A program made the position numbers and the translations under genes. Positions 7,731 through 16,678 of a stretch of DNA of 64,000 nucleotides are shown in pieces (the stretch's first letter is position 1; every line of letters begins with the position of its first letter). The DNA is from Pseudomonas rustica (GTDB taxonomy: Bacteria; Pseudomonadota; Gammaproteobacteria; Pseudomonadales; Pseudomonadaceae). Below the pieces are notes generated by a model, which ran no database searches, had not been told where the DNA came from, and saw only the letters and a program-made list of their open reading frames with translations. The stretch is taken from NCBI RefSeq assembly GCF_018336155.1, contig NZ_JAGYHF010000012.1:170652-234651 (forward strand). Reading direction: 5' to 3'.

Positions 7731-9014
7731 ATGACCGAACGCTGCAATTCCTACTACAACGCCACCCTCAACCAGGACACCGACTACCCGACCCTGCAAG
7801 GTCGGCACACGGTCGACGTGGTGATCATTGGTGGTGGTTTCACTGGCGTTGCCACCGCCGTCGAGCTCGCCGAAAAAGGCCTGAAAGTCGCCATCGTCGA
7901 GAGCAACAAAATTGGCTGGGGCGCCACCGGACGTAACGGCGGGCAAGTCACCGGCAGCCTCTCCGGCGATGGTGCGATGCGCAAACAGATGCGCGCGAAA
8001 CTCGGCGATGACGTCGACGATTTCATCTGGCACCTGCGCTGGCGCGGCCACGAAATCATCAAGCAACGCGTCGAGAAGTACGGCATCAAATGCGACCTCA
8101 AACACGGTCATCTGCACGCGGCCTACAAGCCGAGTCACATGCCGGATTTGCGCAACGATTACGAAGAAGCCGTGCGGCGCGGACTGGGCGATGAAGTCAG
8201 CCTGCTCGACCGTAGCCAGGTGCGCGATCTGCTGCAAAGCGACCTCTATCACGGCGCAATCAAGAACACTCGCAACATGCACCTGCACCCGCTCAATCTG
8301 TGCATCGGCGAAGCGCGGGCAGCGGAAAGTCTCGGCGCGCTGATCTTCGAAAACAGCGAAGTGCTGGAGATCATTCATGGCGATAAGCCTGGTATAAGAA
8401 CCGCTCACGGCCAGATCGACGCCAAGCAAGTCATGCTCGCCGGCGACGTCTACCACAAGCTCGAACCTGGCAAACTCAAGGGCAAGATTTTCCCGGCCAT
8501 GGGCGGCATCGTAACCACCGCGCCGCTCGGTGATCTGGCCAAACAGATCAACCCCGAAGACCTCGCGGTCTACGACTGCCGCTTCGTTCTCGATTACTAC
8601 CGCCTCACCGCCGACGGGCGCTTGCTGTTCGGCGGCGGCGCCAACTACAGCGGCAAGGATTCAAGGGACATCGCCGGCGAATTGCGCCCGTGCATCGAGC
8701 AAACCTTCCCGGCGCTCAAAGGCGTGCAGATCGACTACCAGTGGAGCTGCGCGATGGGCATCGTCATCAACCGCATCCCGCAACTGGGCAAACTCTCGGA
8801 CAACGTCTGGTACTGCCAGGGCTACTCCGGCCACGGCATCGCCACCACGCACATCATGGGCGAAATCATGAGCCGCGCGATCACCGGGCAGATGGAGCAG
8901 TTCGACACGTTTGCGGGTTGCCAGCACATTCGTGTACCGATGGGCGATTTGCTCGGGAATCCGATGCTGGCTGCGGGGATGTGGTACTACCAGATGCTTG
9001 AAAAGTTGCGTTGA
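7731..9014 (+). CDS. FAD-dependent gamma-glutamyl-amine oxidase, copy 1 (PuuB-like)
   Basis: A 427-residue flavoprotein of the D-amino-acid-oxidase family. The dinucleotide-binding motif VVIIGGGFTGVATAVELAEKG is near residue 25 and is followed by GWGATGRNGGQ, the PuuB/GabB-type flavin signature. Near the C terminus CQGYSGHGIATTHIMGE closes the FAD site. It probably oxidises the gamma-glutamyl amine made by the ligase upstream to an aldehyde, releasing ammonia and hydrogen peroxide. I placed the start at MTERCNSYYN because the same N-terminal pattern (N-S-YY) is found in the second copy at 13604. Upstream in-frame codons run through the REP. Confidence 0.88.
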   Translation: MTERCNSYYNATLNQDTDYPTLQGRHTVDVVIIGGGFTGVATAVELAEKGLKVAIVESNKIGWGATGRNGGQVTGSLSGDGAMRKQMRAKLGDDVDDFIWHLRWRGHEIIKQRVEKYGIKCDLKHGHLHAAYKPSHMPDLRNDYEEAVRRGLGDEVSLLDRSQVRDLLQSDLYHGAIKNTRNMHLHPLNLCIGEARAAESLGALIFENSEVLEIIHGDKPGIRTAHGQIDAKQVMLAGDVYHKLEPGKLKGKIFPAMGGIVTTAPLGDLAKQINPEDLAVYDCRFVLDYYRLTADGRLLFGGGANYSGKDSRDIAGELRPCIEQTFPALKGVQIDYQWSCAMGIVINRIPQLGKLSDNVWYCQGYSGHGIATTHIMGEIMSRAITGQMEQFDTFAGCQHIRVPMGDLLGNPMLAAGMWYYQMLEKLR

Positions 9015-9030
9015 ACCGACACCTTCCCTT

Positions 9031-9112
9031 GTAGGAGCTGCCGAAGGCTGCGATCTTTTGATCTTGTTTTTAGAATCAAAATCAAAAGATCGCAGCCTTC
9101 GGCAGCTCCTAC
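9031..9112. repeat. Hairpin repeat, GTAGGAGCTGCCGAAGGCTG family
   Basis: Near-perfect inverted repeat: GTAGGAGCTGCCGAAGGCTG with CGATCTTTTGATC, and its inverse. It sits between convergent genes and could serve as a terminator. This family flanks the RAYT gene at 50671. Confidence 0.94.
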
Positions 9113-9123
9113 AGGAGGCGGCT

Positions 9124-9909
9124 TCAGTCTTGTAGTTGCTCCACAACAATCCCCAACCGTCGATAATCCTCAACACTCCCCGACGCCAGATGCCGTTCGG
9201 TAATCAGCGTATGCAGGCGCGTACAAGGCGCCACCACAAACGGCTCCACCGCGCCCAACTTGTCCGCCGTAGTCACGGCAATCACCCGCGTCGCGCCATC
9301 GAGCATCGCCTGCTTCACCGGCACTTCATCAAAATGCAGCGAAGTAATCCCCACCTCCGGATGAATCGCGCAGACGCCGGTAATCGCCAGATCCGCCTTG
9401 ATCCCCGCCAGCAAGCGCAGCGCCTCATGCCCACCCGCCGACATCGTTCGCGGATTCAACGTCCCGCCTGCCAGAATCACTTTCACACCCTTGAATTCCG
9501 CCAGCGCAATCGCCGTCATCGGCGCAGCCGTCACTGCCGTGATCTGGATATCCGCGCGCAGCGACCGCGCGACCTGCAACGTCGTCGAACCCGAATCAAA
9601 CAGCACAATCTGCCCGTCCTCGACCTGCTGCGCCGCCAGTTGCGCCAGACGGATTTTCACCTCATCGGTCTCATCCAGCCGCGTGAAGTAATCCTTGCCT
9701 GAATCTTTCGGACGCGGCAACGCCCCTCCATGAACCCGCTGCACGAGGCCGGCGTTATCCAGCTCGGCGAGGTCGCGGCGGATGGTGTCTTCGGAGACGG
9801 CGAAGTGTTGGCTCAACTCGGAGGCCATGACTTTGCCGTCGCGTTCGAGGAGCAGAAGGATTTTTTGCCGGCGCAATGAAGGCAGTTCGGCTGCGGAATG
9901 ATCGTGCAT
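9124..9909 (-). CDS. DeoR/GlpR-family transcriptional regulator
   Basis: A 261-residue regulator. The N-terminal winged helix has RRQKILLLLERDGKVMASEL and VSEDTIRRDLAELDNAGLVQRVHGG, the DeoR signature. The C-terminal sugar-phosphate-sensor-like domain (about 85-240) has VLFDSGSTTLQVA and AGGTLNPRT. DeoR proteins usually sense phosphorylated sugars. No sugar gene is adjacent: it is convergent with the oxidase gene and its upstream neighbour is only a short possible peptide gene, so its target cannot be read from context. Confidence 0.88.
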   Translation of the reverse strand: MHDHSAAELPSLRRQKILLLLERDGKVMASELSQHFAVSEDTIRRDLAELDNAGLVQRVHGGALPRPKDSGKDYFTRLDETDEVKIRLAQLAAQQVEDGQIVLFDSGSTTLQVARSLRADIQITAVTAAPMTAIALAEFKGVKVILAGGTLNPRTMSAGGHEALRLLAGIKADLAITGVCAIHPEVGITSLHFDEVPVKQAMLDGATRVIAVTTADKLGAVEPFVVAPCTRLHTLITERHLASGSVEDYRRLGIVVEQLQD

Positions 9910-10087
9910 GGATATGCCTGTTTGTGCTTGTAGTTGCAGGTTTATGCGAGACTAGCGAAACCCTCGAGCAAACACAAACCGGCGGGTATCAATTACTTCG
10001 ATCATTGCAATCAACAAGGCGAATTTTTTCTTTGCTTTCAGCCTGTTCAGAATGGCCCGACTTTAAAAGGCTCAGGATGAACACCTC

Positions 10088-10156
10088 ATGAATCTCAATT
10101 TTGCGTTTGCGTGCATGATCGTCGTGTCGTTTGCGGTGGCTCTCGGTCACGCCTGA
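10088..10156 (+). CDS. Possible 22-residue hydrophobic peptide
   Basis: ATG to TGA, encoding a hydrophobic 22-residue peptide MNLNFAFACMIVVSFAVALG plus two residues, long enough to span a membrane once. AGGA lies about 10 bases upstream. It is the only coding-like feature in the gap between the DeoR gene and the convergent LysR gene. Translation is not proven. Confidence 0.3.
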   Translation: MNLNFAFACMIVVSFAVALGHA

Positions 10157-10163
10157 CAGCATC

Positions 10164-11057
10164 TCAGACCGACGCCAACAGGTGTTCACGAAGCCATTTG
10201 TGCGCCGGATCGCGATGCGCGCGTTCGCCCCAGAACATCGCCATTTCGTAACCGGGCACTGGCAGCGGTGCGTCGACCACTTGCAATGCCGGATTGCCGC
10301 GCACCAGACGTGACGGCAACATCGCCACCAGATCGGTGCTGACCAGCACCGACATCGCCATCAGAAAATGCGGCACCGACAGCACCACTTTTCGTTGCAA
10401 ACCGACCTCTGCCAACGCCTTGTCGGTCACCCCGAAAAACCCTCCGCCCTCCCGCGACACCAGGACGTGTTCCAACGCGCAGAACTGTTTGCGCGTTGGC
10501 ACGCGCTGCAAATCCGGATGACCGACGCGACCGGCCAGCACATAGCGTTCGGTGAACAATGGCCGCGAGTGCAACTCCAGCGGCGCGTCTTCGCTGATGT
10601 GCAGGGCGATGTCGAAGACGCCCTGCTCCGCCTGTTTCACCAACTGCGCAGGTGTCAGATCGATCACGGCCAATCGCGTGCCCGGTGCCTCTTTGCGTAA
10701 TCCGCTGAGCGCCGGTAACACCACCGTCGTTTCACCGTAATCGGTGGCAGCGACTTTCCAGGTGTGCGTCGCCTGCGCCGGATCAAACGCGCTGGCCGGC
10801 GCGACCGCCCTTTCCAACGCCTCCAACGCTTCGCGCAACGGCTCGCGCAATTCATCGGCGCGCACCGTCGGGCGCATCCCGCGCGGCCCGGGCAGCAGCA
10901 ACGGGTCGCCAAAAATGTCGCGCAACTTGGCCAGATGCACACTCACCGAGGGCTGCGACAGGTTCAGCCGCTGCGCCGCGCGGGTGACGTTGTGCTCGGA
11001 CAGCAACACGTCGAGGGTGAGCAACAGATTGATATCGAGGCGTCTCAAATTATTCAT
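10164..11057 (-). CDS. LysR-family transcriptional regulator
   Basis: A 297-residue LysR regulator of the LinR/NodD-like type: MNNLRRLDINLLLTLDVLLS, then the helix-turn-helix VTRAAQRLNLSQPSVSVHLAKL, FGDPLLLPGPRGMRPT, and a C-terminal effector domain ending AHKWLREHLLA. The chosen start is the usual one for the family; the frame extends 8 codons upstream. The divergent gene 85 bp away encodes a flavin quinone reductase, and such pairs typically respond to redox-active or aromatic compounds. That target is inferred from position. Confidence 0.88.
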   Translation of the reverse strand: MNNLRRLDINLLLTLDVLLSEHNVTRAAQRLNLSQPSVSVHLAKLRDIFGDPLLLPGPRGMRPTVRADELREPLREALEALERAVAPASAFDPAQATHTWKVAATDYGETTVVLPALSGLRKEAPGTRLAVIDLTPAQLVKQAEQGVFDIALHISEDAPLELHSRPLFTERYVLAGRVGHPDLQRVPTRKQFCALEHVLVSREGGGFFGVTDKALAEVGLQRKVVLSVPHFLMAMSVLVSTDLVAMLPSRLVRGNPALQVVDAPLPVPGYEMAMFWGERAHRDPAHKWLREHLLASV

Positions 11058-11142
11058 GGCTATACCAGACATATCAGACATTCATTTCCAATATACCGCT
11101 TGAACGCCGATCCTGCCGTCATTCAGCCAACGGAGCTACAAC

Positions 11143-11919
11143 ATGAATGTCCTACTGGTCTACGCCCACCCTGAACCGACTTCCCTCAACGGCTCGCTCC
11201 GCGACTTCAGCGTCCAGCGCCTGCAAGCCGCCGGCCACACCGTGCAGGTCTCCGACCTCTACGCGATGAATTGGAAAACCACCCTTGACGCCAACGACGC
11301 CCCGGAGCGCGACACCACAAAACCGTTCCACGCCTCGCTCGACTCAAAAGTGGCGTACGCCGAAGGCAGCCAAGCCGCCGACATCGCTCGCGAACAGGAA
11401 AAACTGCAGTGGGCCGACGCGCTGATTCTGCAGTTCCCGATGTGGTGGTTTTCGATGCCGGCGATCCTCAAAGGCTGGGTCGAACGCGTCTACGCCTACG
11501 GTTTTGCCTACGGCGTTGGCGAACACTCCGACAGCCGCTGGGGTGAGCGTTATGGCGAAGGGAAAATGCAAGGCAAGCGGGCGATGTTGATGGTCACCAC
11601 CGGCGGCTGGGAGTCGCACTACGCTTCACGCGGGATCAACGGCCCGATGGATGATCTGCTGTTTCCGATCCAGCACGGGATTTTGTATTACCCCGGTTTT
11701 GAAGTGGTGCCGCCGTTCGTGGTGTATCGCACCAGCCGCATGGATGAGGCGCGCTATGCCGAGACGTGTGAAGAATTGGGGCGGAGGCTGGATGAATTGT
11801 GGAGCACGCGGCCGATTGCGTTTCGCCAGCAGAATGCCGGGGAGTACGAGATTCCGGCGTTGACGTTGAAGGATGATGTCGCGCCCGATCAACAGGGTTT
11901 TTCCGCGCACATTATTTGA
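11143..11919 (+). CDS. NAD(P)H-quinone oxidoreductase, flavodoxin-2 family (KefF/MdaB/YwrO-like)
   Basis: A 258-residue flavodoxin-fold reductase. The FMN/FAD phosphate loop is YAHPEPTSLNGSL at the N terminus; LQFPMWWFSMPAILKGWVERV (about 98-118) is the hallmark of this family, and TTGGWESHY follows. It probably carries out two-electron reduction of quinones, protecting against quinone stress. A good AACGGAGCTACAAC ribosome site precedes the ATG. It is controlled, most likely, by the divergent LysR gene. The length is typical. Confidence 0.88.
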   Translation: MNVLLVYAHPEPTSLNGSLRDFSVQRLQAAGHTVQVSDLYAMNWKTTLDANDAPERDTTKPFHASLDSKVAYAEGSQAADIAREQEKLQWADALILQFPMWWFSMPAILKGWVERVYAYGFAYGVGEHSDSRWGERYGEGKMQGKRAMLMVTTGGWESHYASRGINGPMDDLLFPIQHGILYYPGFEVVPPFVVYRTSRMDEARYAETCEELGRRLDELWSTRPIAFRQQNAGEYEIPALTLKDDVAPDQQGFSAHII

Positions 11920-11937
11920 TGTTTGCCGCAAACCTTT

Positions 11938-12064
11938 GGAGGGTATTTGTCCCCGCTGGGCTGCGCAGCAGCGCCAAACCCTGCAAACGGATTTTTCCAG
12001 ACAGACCGAGTTGTATGGTTTTGGGGCTGCTTCGCAGCCCAACGGGGATAAATCCCCTCGCCAC
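11938..12064. repeat. Inverted repeat, GTGGCGAGGGGATTTATCCCCG family (diverged left arm)
   Basis: Left arm GGAGGGTATTTGTCCCCGCTGGGCTGCGCAGCAG and right arm GCAGCCCAACGGGGATAAATCCCCTCGCCAC. The left arm has drifted from the consensus. Confidence 0.85.
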
Positions 12065-12173
12065 AGGCGTCCGATCGCCCGCAAAGCGATTGAACCTCCT
12101 TCCTCCGGACTGCCTCGAAACTCTATAGCGCCCATTCATCGTTAGACGCGGCGCCCTCTTCGAGGAAATCCCG

Positions 12174-12605
12174 ATGAACATTCGATTTCTGTTGCTGATC
12201 GCCACGTTCGCCATCATCCCGACTTGCGTCATGGCCGAGGGTTGCGACGTCCAGACCCAATCTTCCAGCGCCTCGGTGCCGGCCATCGAAACCCATAGCT
12301 GCTACGAATACGAAGGCATGCCGGTGAATGCCATCGACTGGTCGTGCAGCAACGAAAGCAAAGACATGCTCAGCAGCACAAAAAACAAAGTGGAAAACTG
12401 TGCGGATCACTATCAGGCCGCGTGCATCGCGACCATCACTCAGGAATCGCTCGCCAACCCGCACTCCACCAGCAAGGACAAAAACGCCAAGGCGCTAAAC
12501 ATCCCCGACAATGCGCAAGTGACCACGTATTACTACGACGTTGAGCATTTGGCCCAGGCGCGGATTGATTGTGAGAATGGCGGCGGGCAGTGGAAGGCGA
12601 AGTAG
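12174..12605 (+). CDS. Small exported Cys-containing protein, unknown
   Basis: A 143-residue protein with a Sec signal peptide (MNIRFLLLIATFAIIPTCVMA). The mature part has six cysteines (CDV, CYEY, CSNES, NCADHY, ACIAT, CENGG), which suggests disulfides and a periplasmic or secreted location. GAGGAAATCCCG gives a good ribosome site. It contains no domain I recognise. It ends just before a bidirectional terminator shared with the PuuR-like gene. Confidence 0.75.
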   Translation: MNIRFLLLIATFAIIPTCVMAEGCDVQTQSSSASVPAIETHSCYEYEGMPVNAIDWSCSNESKDMLSSTKNKVENCADHYQAACIATITQESLANPHSTSKDKNAKALNIPDNAQVTTYYYDVEHLAQARIDCENGGGQWKAK

Positions 12606-12643
12606 TTAAACGTTGAAACTTTGATCGCTCGATTTGTGCCCAC

Positions 12644-12670
12644 AAAAAAACCGCATCGCTGCGGTTTTTA
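12644..12670. terminator. Bidirectional intrinsic terminator
   Basis: AAAAAACCGCATCGCTGCGGTTTTT: stem ACCGCA-TCGC-TGCGGT with A and T runs on the two sides. It would end both the small exported protein gene and the PuuR-like gene. Confidence 0.88.
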
Positions 12671-12690
12671 GTGTGCTCAGAGTGACTGCC

Positions 12691-13239
12691 TTAGAAGTTC
12701 GCCGGCGTGTTCGCACTGATGATCTCGGCTTCATCGGCGCCGATATTGCGGAACTTGTGCGGTAACGTGGTGGGAAAGTAGTAACCATCCCCCGCGCCCA
12801 AAACGCTCACCTGGCCGTCGACGGTCAACTCGACAGTGCCGCGCGTGACCAGCCCGCACTCCTCGCCTTCGGCGTGCACGATCGGCTCTTCACCGGAACT
12901 TGCGCCCGGCGCGTATTGCTCGCGCAGCAAGCGCATCTGGCGGCTTGGCACCGAGGCACCGATCAGCAGCAGGCGCAGGCCATGACGGCCGAGATCCGGC
13001 TGTTCATTGGCGCGGAAGACGTATTGATGTTCGCGCGGCGGCTGGTCGAAGGTGAAGAAGTCGGCCAGGGACATCGGGATGCCTTCGAGCAGCTTTTTCA
13101 GTGAGCTGACGGAGGGGCTGACGCGATTCTGTTCGATCAGGGAAATGGTGGCATTGGTCACGCCGCTACGCCGGGCCAGCTCGCGCTGGGAGAGTTTGTA
13201 GCTTTCGCGTACTAGTTTGAGTCGAGAACCCGTATCCAT
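12691..13239 (-). CDS. puuR: XRE-cupin transcriptional regulator, PuuR-like
   Basis: A 182-residue regulator: an XRE helix-turn-helix (about 8-62: LKLVRESYKLSQRELARRSG, NATISLIEQNRVSPSVSSLKKLL), then a cupin sensor domain (about 110-178) with EEPIVHAEGEECGLVTRGTVELTVDG and PHKFRN. This is the architecture and length of E. coli PuuR, which represses the putrescine utilisation genes and is relieved by putrescine. Its place directly before the puuB-puuC-puuA group supports the same role here. The gene symbol rests on architecture and context, not on a database match. Confidence 0.82.
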   Translation of the reverse strand: MDTGSRLKLVRESYKLSQRELARRSGVTNATISLIEQNRVSPSVSSLKKLLEGIPMSLADFFTFDQPPREHQYVFRANEQPDLGRHGLRLLLIGASVPSRQMRLLREQYAPGASSGEEPIVHAEGEECGLVTRGTVELTVDGQVSVLGAGDGYYFPTTLPHKFRNIGADEAEIISANTPANF

Positions 13240-13431
13240 GACAGCCTTATGTGAGAACGACTTAAGGGCGATGGGGGTGGGTGGCGGGTGACGCGCCGAG
13301 GGCGCGGATCACGTTGCTCCCGTGTCCCGGAACCGTGAAAGGCGGCTATTAAATCACGTTTGGTGGTGTTGCTCAGCAGGTTCGATGGACGGTGGGGCAA
13401 AAGTCCTTCTCGCCTTGGCAATACAGCAAAT
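13240..13431. other. Gap upstream of puuR-like gene
   Basis: I see no convincing gene or RNA here. The segment must hold the promoter of the PuuR-like gene, but I cannot pick -35 and -10 boxes with confidence. Confidence 0.5.
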
Positions 13432-13519
13432 GTGGGAGCGGGCTTGCTCGCGAATGCGATGTGTCAGGCGACATCTGTATTGGCGGAAATGGCCTCTTCG
13501 CGAGCAAGCCCGCTCCCAC
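13432..13519. repeat. REP pair
   Basis: GTGGGAGCGGGCTTGCTCGCGAATG faces CTTCGCGAGCAAGCCCGCTCCCAC. It lies about 85 bp beyond the stop of the second PuuB-like gene. Confidence 0.95.
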
Positions 13520-13603
13520 AATTGGATCTCTGCTGTATCAGTACCAGATGATACGAGAATAAAAACCGGCGCGGTCTTGGCGACCGTCGCCGGGGAGGTA
13601 ACT

Positions 13604-14887
13604 TTAGATGCCGAAACGGTCGCGCAGCGAGTAGTACACGGCGCCAAGAGCGGTCAACGGCGCGGAGAACGTGCGGCCGCCGAGCATTGGCATGTGCGGC
13701 AACGAGGCGAACGCATCGAAACGCTCGGCATCGCCACGGATCATTTCCGAGATCAGCTTGCCGGCCAAGTGCGAGCACGTCACGCCGTGACCGCTGTAGC
13801 CTTGCATGTAATAGGCGTTTTTCTCGATGCGACCGAATTGCGGCATGCGCGACATGGTCAGCAGGAAGTTGCCGGTCCAGCGGTAGTCGATTTTGACGTC
13901 TTTGAGCTGCGGGAAGGTCTTGAGAATCTTCGGGCGGATCAGTTGTTCGATGTCGTCCGGTTCACGCGCGCCGTAGACCACGCCGCCGCCGTACAACAGA
14001 CGGTTGTCGGCAGTCAGGCGGTAGTAATCCAACAGATAATTGCAGTCTTCGACGCAATAGTTGTTGGTGATCAGGCTACGCGCCTGCTTTTCAGTCAACG
14101 GTTCGGTGACAACGATCTGCGAGCCACACGGCATGCTTTTCGCCGTGACGCGGTTGTCCAGACCTTGCGGCAGATAAGCGTTGCCGGCGATCAACAGGTA
14201 CTTGGCGCGCACTTGGCCTTTGGCAGTACGGATAACGTTTGGCTCACCGTATTTGATTTCCACCGCAGCCGACTGCTCGTAGATTTTTCCGCCCAGACGC
14301 ACGATGGCTGCCGCTTCACCGAGTGCCAGGTTCAACGGATGAACGTGGCCGCCCTGCATGTCGAGCAAGCCGCCAACGTAAGCGTCGGAACCGACTTCGC
14401 GACGAATCTCAGCCGCGTCGAGCATCTTCAGGTTGTTGTTGCCATAACGTTCCCAGCCGCGCTTTTGCTCGGCCAGACCGTTGAGTTGTTTCTTGTTCAT
14501 CGCTGCGAAGATGCCGCCCGGGCGGTAGTCGCATTTGATGTCGTAATCCTTGATGCGCGAACGGATGATGTCGGCGCCTTCGAAAATCATGCTGCCGAGG
14601 ATCTCTGCGGTCTTGTCGCCATAGCGCGCTTCGATCACGTCGACATCGCGGCTGTAGGAGTTGACCAGTTGGCCGCCGTTGCGACCGCTGGCGCCGTAGC
14701 CGACTTTCGCCGCTTCGAGCACCGTCACTTTATAGCCGGCTTCGGTCAGGAACAGCGCCGAGGACAGGCCGGTGTAACCGGCGCCGATGATGCAGACATC
14801 GCAGTCCACCGCTTCTTCGAGAATCGGAAAATCGATGACTTCGTTGCGGGTGGCGGCGTAGTAACTGTTGACGTGTTGCTGTTTCAT
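13604..14887 (-). CDS. puuB: FAD-dependent gamma-glutamylputrescine oxidase, copy 2
   Basis: A 427-residue DAO-family flavoprotein. FAD-binding motif CDVCIIGAGYTGLSSALFL near residue 30, then GYGASGRNGGQLVNSYSRD, and C-terminal MQGYSGHGVTCSHLAGK. Start at MKQQHVNSYY, with GGAGAA upstream. It is equal in length to the copy at 7731 and shares the N-terminal NSYY and internal LDYYRLTAD segments, so the two are paralogues. It lies 53 bp after the aldehyde dehydrogenase gene on the same strand and probably forms the oxidation step from gamma-glutamylputrescine to the gamma-glutamyl aldehyde. Confidence 0.9.
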   Translation of the reverse strand: MKQQHVNSYYAATRNEVIDFPILEEAVDCDVCIIGAGYTGLSSALFLTEAGYKVTVLEAAKVGYGASGRNGGQLVNSYSRDVDVIEARYGDKTAEILGSMIFEGADIIRSRIKDYDIKCDYRPGGIFAAMNKKQLNGLAEQKRGWERYGNNNLKMLDAAEIRREVGSDAYVGGLLDMQGGHVHPLNLALGEAAAIVRLGGKIYEQSAAVEIKYGEPNVIRTAKGQVRAKYLLIAGNAYLPQGLDNRVTAKSMPCGSQIVVTEPLTEKQARSLITNNYCVEDCNYLLDYYRLTADNRLLYGGGVVYGAREPDDIEQLIRPKILKTFPQLKDVKIDYRWTGNFLLTMSRMPQFGRIEKNAYYMQGYSGHGVTCSHLAGKLISEMIRGDAERFDAFASLPHMPMLGGRTFSAPLTALGAVYYSLRDRFGI

Positions 14888-14940
14888 GTTTGTTCTCCGA
14901 AGGTCGCCGATCACTGCCGGCGACCGCCGCGGTAAAAGAG

Positions 14941-16431
14941 TTAGAGCTTGATCCAGGTCGCTTTCAGCTCGGTGTACTTGTCGAACGCGTGCAGCGATTT
15001 ATCGCGACCGTTGCCCGACTGTTTGAAGCCACCGAACGGTGCGGTCATGTCGCCGCCGTCGTACTGGTTGACCCAGACGCTGCCGGCACGCAAGCCGCGC
15101 GCGAAGGTGTGCGCCTTGCTCAGGTTGCTGGTCCAGACACCGGCGGCGAGGCCGAAGATGCTGTCGTTGGCGATCTGCAGCGCTTCTTCAACGGTGTCGA
15201 AGGTGATCAGCGACAGCACCGGGCCGAAGATTTCTTCCTGAGCGATGGTCATCGCGTTGGTCACGCCGTCGAACAGCGCCGGTTGCACGTACAGGCCGCC
15301 GGTTTCTTCGAGGGTGCGCTGGCCGCCGGCAATCAGCTCGGCGCCCTGCTCGCGACCAATGCTGATGTAGCGCAGCACGTTGTCGAGTTGACGCTGATCG
15401 ACCACGGCGCCGACGGTGGTGGCTGGATCGAGGGCGTGCCCCGGTTTCCACGCTTGCAGTGCTTCCACCAGCAGCGGAATGAATTGCTCGCGGATCGAAC
15501 GCTCGACCAGCAGGCGCGAACCCGCAGTGCAGACTTCGCCCTGGTTGAACGCAATGGCGCCGGCCGCTGCTTGTGCTGCCGCGCGCAAATCCGGTGCGTC
15601 GGCAAACACCACGTTCGGGCTCTTGCCCCCTGCTTCGAGCCAGACGCGTTTCATGTTGCTTTGGCCGGCATAAATCATCAGTTGCTTGGCAATCGCCGTG
15701 GAGCCGGTGAAGGCCAGCACGTCGACGTCCATGTGCAACGCCAACGCTTTGCCGACGGTGTGGCCGAAGCCTGGCAGCACGTTGAACACGCCTTTCGGAA
15801 TGCCGGCATCCAGCGCCAGTTGCGCGATGCGGATCGCCGTCAGTGGCGACTTTTCCGAAGGTTTCAGAATGAACGAGTTGCCCGCCGCCAGTGCCGGGGC
15901 AAATTTCCAGCTGGCCATGATCAACGGGAAGTTCCACGGCACGATGGCCGCTACGACGCCCGACGGCTCGCGGGTGATCAGGCCGAGTTGGTCGTGCGGA
16001 GTCGCGGCGACTTCATCGTAAATCTTGTCGATGGCTTCGGCGCTCCAGCGGATCGCGTTAGCGGTCGCCGGGATGTCGATGCTCATCGAATCGCTGATCG
16101 GTTTACCCATGTCGAGGGTTTCCAGCAGCGCCAGTTCTTCCTGGTTATGCAGGATCAGATCGGCGAAGCGAATCAGGATGCGCTTGCGCTCGGCCGGGGC
16201 TTTGTGCGCCCACACGCCGGACTCAAAAGACTGGCGCGCGACTTCAACGGCGAGGTTGGCGTCGGCTTCATCGGTGCTGGCCACGGAGGCGAGGAAACGG
16301 CCGTCAACAGGGCTCAAGCATTCGAAGGTATCGCCACTGATCGCCGGGCGATATTCACCGTTGATGAACGCGCGGGACTCGATGGTCAGAGACTGGAAGC
16401 GTTGTTCCCAGTCGTTGCGGGTAGTTGTCAT
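14941..16431 (-). CDS. puuC: Gamma-glutamyl-gamma-aminobutyraldehyde dehydrogenase (ALDH family)
   Basis: A 496-residue NAD(P)-dependent aldehyde dehydrogenase. Cofactor-binding VPWNFPLIMASWKFAPALAA (about 165-184), general base in WLEAGGKSPNVVF (Glu266), catalytic nucleophile in NQGEVCTAGSR (Cys301), and the C-terminal PFGGFKQSGNGRDKSLHA typical of amine-derived ALDHs. It oxidises the aldehyde from PuuB to gamma-glutamyl-GABA. I start it at MTTTRNDWEQ; the frame is open far upstream through repeats, but that part is not coding. It lies between puuA and puuB on the same strand. Confidence 0.92.
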   Translation of the reverse strand: MTTTRNDWEQRFQSLTIESRAFINGEYRPAISGDTFECLSPVDGRFLASVASTDEADANLAVEVARQSFESGVWAHKAPAERKRILIRFADLILHNQEELALLETLDMGKPISDSMSIDIPATANAIRWSAEAIDKIYDEVAATPHDQLGLITREPSGVVAAIVPWNFPLIMASWKFAPALAAGNSFILKPSEKSPLTAIRIAQLALDAGIPKGVFNVLPGFGHTVGKALALHMDVDVLAFTGSTAIAKQLMIYAGQSNMKRVWLEAGGKSPNVVFADAPDLRAAAQAAAGAIAFNQGEVCTAGSRLLVERSIREQFIPLLVEALQAWKPGHALDPATTVGAVVDQRQLDNVLRYISIGREQGAELIAGGQRTLEETGGLYVQPALFDGVTNAMTIAQEEIFGPVLSLITFDTVEEALQIANDSIFGLAAGVWTSNLSKAHTFARGLRAGSVWVNQYDGGDMTAPFGGFKQSGNGRDKSLHAFDKYTELKATWIKL

Positions 16432-16497
16432 TGTTGTGGCTCGACAAGGGGGAATTGGGGGTGTTGTCTGGCTGCGATGTCTGGCTTGGATGGCTGC

Positions 16498-16673
16498 CCT
16501 CACCCTAGCCCTCTCCCGGAGGTAGAGGGAACCGACCGAAGTGTCTTGGGATCGGCACCGACCTGAACGACCGAGTCGAATATGGATTCGGCAAAAATCG
16601 TTCAGGTCGGCGGATTGCCCGAGCATCCCCGAATCAGTCCCCTCTCCCTTTGGGAGAGGGTTAGGGTGAGGGG
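16498..16673. repeat. Long inverted repeat (CCCTCACCCTAGCCCTCTCCC family)
   Basis: Outer arms CCCTCACCCTAGCCCTCTCCC and GGGAGAGGGTTAGGGTGAGGG lie about 130 bases apart, with a second pair inside (CCGACCTGAACGA and TCGTTCAGGTCGG). The whole fills most of the puuA-puuC gap. It could fold into a large cruciform or RNA hairpin within the transcript. Confidence 0.88.
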
Positions 16674-16678
16674 GTTTT

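Noticed and set aside
13322..14935. A 537-codon forward open frame across the second PuuB-like gene
   Set aside because: It is antisense to a gene with clear flavoprotein motifs; high GC content keeps the opposite frame open. Its translation has no domain or coding signal of its own.
14890..16566. A 558-codon forward open frame across puuC
   Set aside because: Antisense shadow of the aldehyde dehydrogenase, with no ribosome site and low-complexity Arg/Gln/Val-rich translation.
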